23,023 nucleotides of DNA, from assembly GCA_030560485.1 (NCBI GenBank), contig JAKTTS010000237.1, positions 1 through 23,023 of the forward strand. The letters run 5' to 3'. The position numbers and the translations under genes were made by a program. The stretch comes from Ascoidea tarda (nom. inval.). Its lineage: Eukaryota > Ascomycota > Saccharomycetes > Ascoideales > Ascoideaceae. Positions 16,121-23,023 of the stretch are shown in pieces (within the stretch, counting starts at the first letter, position 1; the number at the start of each line of letters is the position of its first letter). The notes under the pieces were generated by a model, which was given only the letters and a program-made list of their open reading frames with translations, had not been told where the DNA came from and made no database searches.

Positions 16121-17626
16121 ATGTCTCAAGCTTTACCTCATCTATCTGACAACGCTCTCGATTTAATTGGAAACACTCCAATTATCAAATTAAACAAAAT
16201 TCCCCAGAGCTTAGGTTTGAAACCTCAAATCTATGCCAAATGTGAGTATTTCAACGCCGGCGGGTCTGTTAAGGACAGAATTGCCAAAAAAATGGTTGAA
16301 GAAGCTGAAGCCAGTGGTTTGATCAAACCAGGCTACACTCTTATCGAACCAACTTCCGGTAATACTGGTATTGGTTTAGCCTTATTGGGTGCCATTAAAG
16401 GTTACAGAACAATTATCACCTTGCCTGAAAAAATGTCGAAAGAAAAGGTTTCAGTTTTGAAAGCTTTGGGAGCTGAAATTGTTAGAACTCCAACTGAAGC
16501 TGCCTGGGATTCGCCCGAATCCCATATTGGTGTTGCCAAAAAATTGAATAATGAAATCAAAAACTCTGTTATTTTAAATCAATACACCAACCCAAATAAC
16601 CCATTGGCTCATTATGAATCTACAGGTTATGAGATTTACAAGCAAACCGATGGTAAATTAAATGTGTTAGTTGCTGGTGCTGGAACTGGTGGTACTATTA
16701 CTGGTATCGCTAAATACTTGAAATCAAAAAATCCAGATATCCAAGTTGTAGGCGCTGATCCAAAAGGTTCAATTTTAGCCTTACCTGAATCCCTAAACAA
16801 TACCAATGATTCTGCTGTCTATCAAGTTGAGGGTATCGGTTATGATTTTGTGCCGGATGTTTTAGACAGATCTGTGATTGATACATGGTATAAAACTGAA
16901 GATACTGAGTCATTTTACTTAGCCAGAAGATTGATCAAAGAAGAAGGTTTGCTAGTTGGTGGTTCCTCTGGCAGTGCTCTAGCTGCTGCAATTAGATATA
17001 TTGTTGATAATCCTTCCTTGACTGAAGACGATATAATCGTTGTTGTGTTACCTGATAGCATCAGATCTTACTTAAACAAATTTGTTGATGATGACTGGTT
17101 GAAAATCAATGGTTTCAATAACCTTGATCAATACGATGTACTTAATCACACTTCAAAGAAACCCGATGGCCATAAAAGCAAAGGCGAAGCAACTATTAAA
17201 GATTTGAATTTGAAGTCTGTTATATCAATTAAAAGTGGTGCTAAAATAGTCGATGCTGTCAAGATCTTGAAGGAAAACAGTTTTGATCAAATCCCAGTTT
17301 TACAAGATAATAAACTAGTTGGTTTAATTACTTTAGGTAACATATTGAGTAAACTATCTTCCAAAAAGATCCAACTTAATGATTTGGTTGAAAAAGTTAT
17401 GTTTGATTTTAGAAATTTGACTGGCTATTTCACAAATGAACACGACATCTTAAAGAAAAAGAAAAGAAGTTTCCAAGTATTCAGTGAAAATACCAAATTA
17501 ACTGATTTAGACAAGTTTTTCGAACACAATTCTTGTGCTATTGTAACTGATGAGTTTTTAAAACCTGTTCATATAGTTACAAAAGTTGATTTACTCTCCT
17601 ACTATGTTGAAGAAGGGTTATTTTAA
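16121..17626 (+). CDS. CYS4: Cystathionine beta-synthase (Cys4)
   Basis: A PLP enzyme joining serine and homocysteine to cystathionine, first step of reverse transsulfuration to cysteine; cytosolic. 501 residues (yeast ~507). Seen: LIGNTPIIKL at the start of the catalytic fold, GGSVKDR with the PLP lysine at residue 51, the substrate loop TSGNTGIGLAL, the phosphate-binding loop GAGTGGTITG, GIGYDFVP, and GGSSGSALAA, all intact. The N-terminus starts directly at the catalytic domain without the heme-binding extension of animal enzymes, as in yeasts. The C-terminus (about 365-500) carries a pair of CBS modules: VDAVKILKENSFDQIPVL...GLITLGNIL and a second ending CAIVTDEF...HIVTKVDLLSYY. Codon use is biased and no CTG occurs. 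It converges on the second zinc-cluster gene. Confidence 0.97.
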   Translation: MSQALPHLSDNALDLIGNTPIIKLNKIPQSLGLKPQIYAKCEYFNAGGSVKDRIAKKMVEEAEASGLIKPGYTLIEPTSGNTGIGLALLGAIKGYRTIITLPEKMSKEKVSVLKALGAEIVRTPTEAAWDSPESHIGVAKKLNNEIKNSVILNQYTNPNNPLAHYESTGYEIYKQTDGKLNVLVAGAGTGGTITGIAKYLKSKNPDIQVVGADPKGSILALPESLNNTNDSAVYQVEGIGYDFVPDVLDRSVIDTWYKTEDTESFYLARRLIKEEGLLVGGSSGSALAAAIRYIVDNPSLTEDDIIVVVLPDSIRSYLNKFVDDDWLKINGFNNLDQYDVLNHTSKKPDGHKSKGEATIKDLNLKSVISIKSGAKIVDAVKILKENSFDQIPVLQDNKLVGLITLGNILSKLSSKKIQLNDLVEKVMFDFRNLTGYFTNEHDILKKKKRSFQVFSENTKLTDLDKFFEHNSCAIVTDEFLKPVHIVTKVDLLSYYVEEGLF

Positions 17627-17640
17627 TTTCTTTCAAAGTA

Positions 17641-17680
17641 AATGGAAATAAATGGAAATAAATGGAAATAAATGGAAATA
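17641..17680 (+). repeat. 10-bp tandem repeat, four copies
   Basis: AATGGAAATA repeated four times exactly, 14 bp after the CYS4 stop, in the 229-bp convergent interval before the next gene's end. It would sit in the CYS4 3' UTR. Confidence 0.85.
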
Positions 17681-17855
17681 AATAGGAAAAAACAATAACC
17701 GATAGCTCATTCATTTTTTTTTTTTTAATTGATTGTTTTTTTTTGCAATCTTGATTATTTTGGTTTTCAAATATATATAGAACATATAACTTTAAAAAAA
17801 AATTCTGATAAATTTTAATAGAATTCACTACAACTGGTTTTTATCTGTTTTGTAT

Positions 17856-20800
17856 TTATATACTATTGCCATGAACTCTTTGAGTCACTTCCCAGTTTAT
17901 TTTTCTAACGATTTTATCATACAATATGACCTCTAAACATTCATATTTCCAATATTCAAACACTTTCAATGCAACCGAAATATGTTTCTTTAGCTCCTTT
18001 TCTGTAAAAAAAAATTCCTTAAACTTAAGAAATAAAATTAATAGTTGGACGCAACTTGAATATATTTCTCTAATTCTATACCAAGAACCATGGTGTCTAT
18101 GGGTCATTAAACTTAGGTCTGAATACTTGAATAATTCATTTGAGAGATCTTTCAACATCTCAACCATAACGGAATTTTCCTCTACGATTTCCTTGATTTT
18201 TTCTTTGTCTAGATTTGAAACATAGTATAGTAGAGGTTGATACAAAATCGACTTTATTGACATAATTCTTGCAAATATAAAGGTAACTGGTTCGGGAAGA
18301 TTGAGAGAACTGTACTCTTTGTTTGCTGATGTTTTATACATGCCTTCATATTTGGAGTTTTTAATAACAAGATCGATTTCTTCTAAAAATAACAGTATTT
18401 TATCGATTAAAATTAAACCATCAGAACTATTTTCGATATTGAAATATTTCCATAGCTCCAACTTATCTTTTAAAAAGTAATAATTTAATATTCTATTCTC
18501 GATTCTTCTAAAGGAAACATCCGCCAAATACGAGAACCAGCTCGCTTCAGCGATATCAAAGTTGCTCCCATTGTCATTTATTATTAGAGGAGGAGTAGGA
18601 AAATTTTTAGGTGGTTTATAGCTAATTATATAGGAACAGGAGTAAAAGGGAGAAATTTGAACTTTTATTTCGCACTCATTTTTAAGACAAGTCCAATATA
18701 AACATTCAATCAACCTTTTGTCCTCAATTGTCTTTTTGCTATTGCTATTTATTTCGTTTTCTGGATTATATTCATAAATATTTTTGTAGCTATTATTGTT
18801 ATAATTTTTCTCAATTTCAAGAAATAAGATTAATGAGTTTGATGCTCTTTTGAAGTATTTCCAAGCTTTTAGTGGTTTCATCAAATACATGTTGTACATT
18901 GCTCTTAGAACATTGAACTGTACGCTCCATAATGAATTATCTCCATAATGGTTGCTGTTATTTGTGAAAAACAATTTCATTTGGTTTTCATTATTGCTAT
19001 CATCAATTGAACAATGATCTCCAACCGAAGTTATAAAATTATTTTTCAAAATGAAATGAAATTGTTTTGATAGAGTGAATATTTTAAAACTAAGATCTGA
19101 TTTGATTCCATCATTTTTTTGTAATAAGGAGTTTCCATTGAAATTGGTATAATTATTTGGTTTTCTGTTATTGTAATCAACAGCTAAAAGTGTTAAAGAA
19201 CAACAAATTAAAATTACTGGTAGGGGTGTTAGCTCTGAATTGTAATTGCAGTTTGTTAGTAAAAAACTTTTTTTAAATTTTGAGGTTTTATTTATAATAG
19301 TTAGATAATCTGAGTTCAAAAAGACTTCATTATAATTGATTGAATCGAAGTCGGCATTGGTTAGTTTATCAAAAAATTTTATGTGATTAAAATCGATTTT
19401 ATTTTCAGATAAAAAATTTATATACTTTTGCTTTAAATAAAAGGCAGTATTAAGCAATTTTGATGAATTTAAAAAAGGGTTTTTAGGATAAACGTCATTT
19501 AAAAATTTTTTAATCCACAAGTCTAAAAATTTGAAAATAATTGGTTCCAAGTGTATTAAGCTAGATAAATTTTCTTGATTCAAGTAGGATAAATCAGATA
19601 GGTAAATTTTTTCCTTTTTAAATTCATTGCTAAATTTTGAATCGATTTTAATTGAATTTGGATTTATATTGTTTTGAGTGGTATCATTTGATTCGAATGA
19701 AGATGGAGGAAAATTTGAATTGAAAGTCACTGAAGAAGAAGAAGAAGAAGAAGAAGAAGAAGAAGAAAAAGAAAAAGGTAATGATGAGTTAACTTGTGGA
19801 GGATTTTGAATTGGATTCGCAAAAGAACTGAAAAGAGAAGAATTATAATTGTTTATGAGCTGATTTTTGTATGGGATATTAATTGAAGTATTTGAAGTGA
19901 AAATAGATTTATTAAAGTCATCCAAGTGAAGTAGTGAAGCTATATTTTGAATTAAATGGTATCTTTGATCATTTTCTAAAGAAATGATATTTGGGTTATT
20001 TTGGTAGTTAAGGTTGTTAGATAAGTATTTATAGTGAGGGTAAATTATATCGTAATTGTTTTTCTTTTCGTTATATATGTAAGAATTTTTGTTATTTATT
20101 GTATAGTTGATTGAAATGTTATTTAGTTTATTTAATATTAGGTTAATGTTGGGTAGGTTTTGGAAATAGTTGTTAAAAATTGGCCAAGTGGAGAGAATTG
20201 ATTCAACGGAAGTGTTCCAGTAGCCAGGTTTTTGAGTCTGTTGATTTAGTTGGTAGTCTTCGTATTCGTCGTCATATTCGTCATTTGTTTCATTATCGTT
20301 GTCAATATCGGATTCAATGTCTGTATCGAGATCTATATCAGAGTCGTAAGTAATGTCATTATCGTTGTTGTCACTGGTATTTTTGTATAAACTTTTATAA
20401 GTATTCTTAATGATGTTACTGTTAATAATATTGTTATTGTTGATGTTGCTGTAGTTGTTATTTGAAATTGAGAATTTTGAATTTTGTAGGTTATACTTGT
20501 TGAAATGTTGTAATTTTAGAAGTATTTTATCAAAATTTATTAGTTCCAAAGAGTTTATAATGTTGTTGAATTTTTGTTTAATCATGTCTTGGTTGTTTGA
20601 GTTGATGTTTTGAGAAATGGGGTTCAAGAAGTTATGTATACTAAGAGGATTTGAGGATTTCAGGTTTGACGAGGTTTTATTATTTGGAGCATTTAGATTG
20701 AAATTTAAATCTGGATATGAGTTTGAAGTTGAACTTGAATTTGAAATTGAAATTGAAGTTGAAGTTGAAGTTGAAGTTGAAGTTGAAGTTGAAGTTGAGT

Positions 20801-21716
20801 TGAATTTATTATTGTTGGCAATGATTAGATTTGATAGATCATTTAATTTATTCAAGATTGTTTGACTTGCAGGATCAAAAGTTTTGAACAAGTTATTTTC
20901 TTGGTCGAGATCATTAGGATTATCAAGGTTATCAAAATTAACACGGCTACTAGTGTTATTGGAATTGCTTATTTTTTTAATTGAAGCATCTCTATAGATA
21001 CAGTCAACTTTCACGCCACTTAGGATATATTTCGATTGTAATTTTTGGCAAGAGCCACAAGTTGGTCTAACGTTATCGCATTTTATTTTTTTGATTCTGC
21101 AGGATTCGCAGGCAGTTAGTGCTCTCTTCCTTGGATACGTTGTAAGTAGCCTGGATAAATTAGATGTATTTGGTGGTTGTCTTGTTCTTGAGTTTGATTT
21201 AAATTTTGGATTTGATTTCAGAATTGAATTCAGTTTCTGGCTCAGATCCAGAATCAGGTTCAACCTTGATCTTGATTTTTTTGATTTTGATTTTGGCTTT
21301 GAAATCGAAGCAACTGCAGTTAAACCCGAAGCAGAAAGCGGAACAGCTTTTGTCAAAGAAGTGGGAAATGGTTTTGAAAAAACAGCAGGAACCGGAGATA
21401 ACTTTTCTGAGAGCAGTGGTTCTGGGTGTGTCGTTACAGCATCATGTTGATGCTTACCAGAAGAAGGTGTAGAGTTTGGAGGGTGTGAAGAGGAAGAGGA
21501 GGAAGCAACTGAAGAGGGAACTGAAGAAGCAACTGAAGAGGGAACTGAAGAAGCAACTGAAGAGGGAACCGAAGAAGCAACTGAAGAGACAACTGAAGAA
21601 GCGGCTGAAGAAGCAGCAGTGGAAGGAATCACTGTTGATGAGGAGGCAGTGGGAGAGGTTGTGGCTGAAACAACATTTCCAAAGTAATCTTCTCTGTTGT
21701 TGTTGGTATTGCTCAT
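17856..21716 (-). CDS. Large Zn2Cys6 transcription factor with Ser-rich head (paralogue 2)
   Basis: A 1,286-residue zinc-cluster regulator. Order: a Ser/Ala/Val/Pro repeat head (about 20-75), a Ser/Lys-rich segment holding five CTG codons within 13 codons (about 153-166), the binuclear cluster C-x2-C-x6-C-x5-C-x2-C-x15-C (residues 203-239; ACESCRIKKIKCD, CGSC), a Ser-Thr dipeptide repeat (~310-330), Asn-rich sequence, an acidic Asp/Glu block (~450-495), a poly-Ser run, then the conserved C-terminal region. The latter shares ordered blocks with the factor at 9063-12029: LEPIIFKFLDLWI, NPFLNSSKL, PVILICCSLTLL, MKPLKAWKYFKRAS, LYWTCLKNECE, SWYRIRE and YWKYEC. The zinc cluster is also closest in type (CGSC with an extended last loop). 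The extra ~300 residues are mostly low-complexity insertions. Target and orthologue not recognised. The ATG at 21716 is the first in the frame. Confidence 0.9.
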   Translation of the reverse strand: MSNTNNNREDYFGNVVSATTSPTASSSTVIPSTAASSAASSVVSSVASSVPSSVASSVPSSVASSVPSSVASSSSSSHPPNSTPSSGKHQHDAVTTHPEPLLSEKLSPVPAVFSKPFPTSLTKAVPLSASGLTAVASISKPKSKSKKSRSRLNLILDLSQKLNSILKSNPKFKSNSRTRQPPNTSNLSRLLTTYPRKRALTACESCRIKKIKCDNVRPTCGSCQKLQSKYILSGVKVDCIYRDASIKKISNSNNTSSRVNFDNLDNPNDLDQENNLFKTFDPASQTILNKLNDLSNLIIANNNKFNSTSTSTSTSTSTSTSISISNSSSTSNSYPDLNFNLNAPNNKTSSNLKSSNPLSIHNFLNPISQNINSNNQDMIKQKFNNIINSLELINFDKILLKLQHFNKYNLQNSKFSISNNNYSNINNNNIINSNIIKNTYKSLYKNTSDNNDNDITYDSDIDLDTDIESDIDNDNETNDEYDDEYEDYQLNQQTQKPGYWNTSVESILSTWPIFNNYFQNLPNINLILNKLNNISINYTINNKNSYIYNEKKNNYDIIYPHYKYLSNNLNYQNNPNIISLENDQRYHLIQNIASLLHLDDFNKSIFTSNTSINIPYKNQLINNYNSSLFSSFANPIQNPPQVNSSLPFSFSSSSSSSSSSSSVTFNSNFPPSSFESNDTTQNNINPNSIKIDSKFSNEFKKEKIYLSDLSYLNQENLSSLIHLEPIIFKFLDLWIKKFLNDVYPKNPFLNSSKLLNTAFYLKQKYINFLSENKIDFNHIKFFDKLTNADFDSINYNEVFLNSDYLTIINKTSKFKKSFLLTNCNYNSELTPLPVILICCSLTLLAVDYNNRKPNNYTNFNGNSLLQKNDGIKSDLSFKIFTLSKQFHFILKNNFITSVGDHCSIDDSNNENQMKLFFTNNSNHYGDNSLWSVQFNVLRAMYNMYLMKPLKAWKYFKRASNSLILFLEIEKNYNNNSYKNIYEYNPENEINSNSKKTIEDKRLIECLYWTCLKNECEIKVQISPFYSCSYIISYKPPKNFPTPPLIINDNGSNFDIAEASWFSYLADVSFRRIENRILNYYFLKDKLELWKYFNIENSSDGLILIDKILLFLEEIDLVIKNSKYEGMYKTSANKEYSSLNLPEPVTFIFARIMSIKSILYQPLLYYVSNLDKEKIKEIVEENSVMVEMLKDLSNELFKYSDLSLMTHRHHGSWYRIREIYSSCVQLLILFLKFKEFFFTEKELKKHISVALKVFEYWKYECLEVILYDKIVRKINWEVTQRVHGNSI
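19732..19767 (-). repeat. GAA triplet repeat (poly-Ser on minus strand)
   Basis: Twelve GAA units on the plus strand, read as TTC-phase-shifted Ser codons (TCT) in the minus-strand gene, giving a run of about 12 serines. Confidence 0.85.
20755..20796 (-). repeat. GAAGTT hexanucleotide repeat (Ser-Thr)n
   Basis: Seven exact GAAGTT units on the plus strand, flanked by degenerate copies from about 20733, encode alternating Ser and Thr just after the zinc cluster and linker of the minus-strand factor. Confidence 0.85.
21505..21606 (-). repeat. 24-bp coding minisatellite
   Basis: About four 24-bp units, each of two 12-bp half units (GCAACT GAAGAG, GGAACT GAAGAA on the plus strand). On the minus strand they encode the eight-residue unit VASSVPSS. 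Period and homogeneity suggest recent slippage or unequal exchange. Confidence 0.85.
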
Positions 21717-22096
21717 GCTCTAACCATAGTTGTTTTTAGGGAGTGTGGAAGCATCGATAGGAGTGGTTGAAGAAGCAGATTATGAGGTGAGGAAGCATTC
21801 TCAACAAAAAGGAATAAACACCAGGCAGCTTGTATGCAGGTTGATGTGCTCTACGCAATGCGACATATTGAACCACCAAAGAGGAGCTCACCACCAAAGC
21901 GGAGCTGCCACGTCCATGGGTGCTTTAGCTTATTCAATAACACGTGTTCTGTGTCTTACCTAATCCCACGCTACATTCACCTGACCTCGTATGCAGCACC
22001 AGCAAGAGAACATCACCACCTCTCCTGCTGCTGTTGAGGAACAACAAGCAAAGAATACCCTGCTTTAGTCGTCACAACAGTTAAGGGTAACTCGCC
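21717..22096. promoter_or_regulatory. Divergent promoter between zinc-cluster gene 2 and the right-edge gene
   Basis: 380 bp between two divergent starts, more GC-rich than most intergenic DNA here. It holds a CACGTG E-box at 21941-21946 and an 18-bp-period direct repeat CCACCAAAGNGGAGCT (21873-21888 and 21891-21906). Short frames crossing it have no family features. Confidence 0.45.
21873..21906 (+). repeat. 16-bp direct repeat in divergent promoter
   Basis: CCACCAAAG followed by A or C, then GGAGCT, occurs twice with a two-base gap. The single difference creates a CGG in the second copy. Candidate paired operator; factor unknown. Confidence 0.55.
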
Positions 22097-22963
22097 ATGG
22101 CCCATCACAAAGAATCGCATCTCAACACCAACGCTCTTGAAGACGTCTCTGCTGCTGCTGCTACTCGTTTTCACGCTGCTTCTGCTGCCACTTCTTCTCT
22201 GGCTGCTGCTGCTATTGCTGTTTCAGACGCCCACTCCTCTCCACCAGCTGCGAAAGGCGTTGCTTCCAATGTTTCTTCTACTGATACCTCTTCCTCCATG
22301 ACCGAGAAGGACCTCGAGGATGCTGTTTTCAGGCTTGTTGGTGGCACTTTGGATACCAGCTCCAACAACCCCATTGCCAGTTCCAACCACTCCAAAATCG
22401 ACTTGGAGAACCCGATAAAGATCAAGCTTCAGGATCCCGAAAAGCATAACATCAGCCTAAGCGCCCAGCTTGGGTCAAAGTCTACTCACAGCTCCAAAGT
22501 CATCGATCATTTCAACTCATTAAATGACAGTCGTAATGTCGACAACAATAAAGCTATCAATGACAGTAATCTCGATTCTAACCACAACATCGATGCTGAT
22601 CTTGATGGAGAAACGAATGCTGAAGCTGATAACTTAATTGGAAATTTTTCTCACTCAACTGCCGTCAATGAAAGTATTAATAACAGCATCAATGACAATA
22701 TCAATTTCCAACAAACTTATCAAAACAAATCCATTGATCCAAATCATCAATTGAATAATACTGCAACAAATAATAATCAATACAATGACAAAAGAAAACT
22801 CGAAGAGTTCAATGATTGGGCTTCCTCTCTAATCAACTTGAATAATCCAATAAAGAGAGTCCGGTTAAACAATAAAAACATTCAGAATAATCCTACGATT
22901 AATAAAAGCAACAACAACATCAATAATAATAACAATAATAATGATAATGATAATGATAATAAC

Positions 22964-22996
<33 letters not shown>

Positions 22997-23023
22997 GATA
23001 ATGATAATGATAATGATAATGAT
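22097..23023 (+). CDS. Unrecognised low-complexity protein, 5' part only (runs off the window)
   Basis: From ATG 22097 the frame is open for 309 codons to the last base with no stop, so this is a genuine truncated-by-window gene. Residues ~18-50 are Ala/Ser-rich (GCT and TCT codons); a mixed segment LEDAVFRLVGGTLD (~80-93) and ENPIKIKLQDPEKHN (~110) follow; then Asn/Asp/Ser-rich sequence, a short ordered-looking stretch KRKLEEFNDWASSLIN with NNPIKRVRLNN, and finally an Asn-Asp repeat. No signal peptide, membrane span or known domain is visible in this part. Such sequence is typical of the disordered N-terminus of a yeast nuclear or signalling protein, but function cannot be assigned. One CTG codon, in a Ser run (SSLAA). 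Confidence 0.75.
22931..23023 (+). repeat. GATAAT hexanucleotide repeat at the right edge
   Basis: GATAAT units, in two blocks interrupted by AACAATAAT, reach the window end and encode alternating Asp and Asn. The array length is not known because it continues past the edge. Confidence 0.9.

Noticed and set aside
1-23023. tRNA genes, LTRs or transposon remains
   Set aside because: No GGTTCRA-type B-box in a cloverleaf context, no TG...CA-bounded long repeats, and no integrase, reverse transcriptase or transposase motifs in any frame.

Overview
This window is nuclear DNA from a budding yeast (Saccharomycotina). It is AT-rich, all the genes read as single exons, and the conserved genes are standard yeast ones: CFD1, an SCT1/GPT2-type acyltransferase, DER1, BTS1 and CYS4. 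CTG codons are almost absent from these enzymes: I counted 3 in about 2,100 codons, and none in CYS4, BTS1 or DER1. Five CTGs are packed into 13 codons of a Ser/Lys/Asn-rich tail of one transcription factor. This suggests a lineage in which CUG is reassigned, most simply to serine (Candida/Debaryomyces type or Ascoidea/Saccharomycopsis type). I cannot name the species. Protein sequences quoted here use the standard code, so any CTG-encoded 'L' is provisional.

Layout, left to right. 1-986 holds no gene. CFD1 (987-1898, +) is a cytosolic Fe-S assembly ATPase, followed by a triple stop and a hairpin. An unrecognised Asn-rich gene (2448-4043, +) sits behind three tiny upstream ORFs. SCT1/GPT2 (4239-6527, +) makes lysophosphatidic acid. 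DER1 (6693-7331, -) and BTS1 (7571-8533, +) are divergent from a 239-bp shared promoter carrying a 15-bp tandem repeat. A Zn2Cys6 factor with a Q/N-rich head (9063-12029, +) converges on a C2H2 factor (12574-14244, -). A 1.9-kb intergenic region with a Cbf1-type site and a TATA box lies upstream of CYS4 (16121-17626, +). CYS4 converges on a second, very long Zn2Cys6 factor (17856-21716, -), which is a paralogue of the first. A gene open to the right edge (22097-23023, +) is unrecognised and ends in an Asn-Asp hexanucleotide repeat.

The metabolic genes are ordinary housekeeping functions (Fe-S assembly, glycerolipid synthesis, ERAD, geranylgeranyl-PP, cysteine synthesis) and do not form a pathway cluster. 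The regulatory genes on the right half are unusually rich in Asn tracts and coding microsatellites. No tRNA, rRNA, transposon, LTR, CRISPR or centromere-like element was seen. The most interesting points are the CUG decoding signal, the paralogous zinc-cluster pair, and the DER1-BTS1 promoter, where both genes have an open in-frame extension toward each other.
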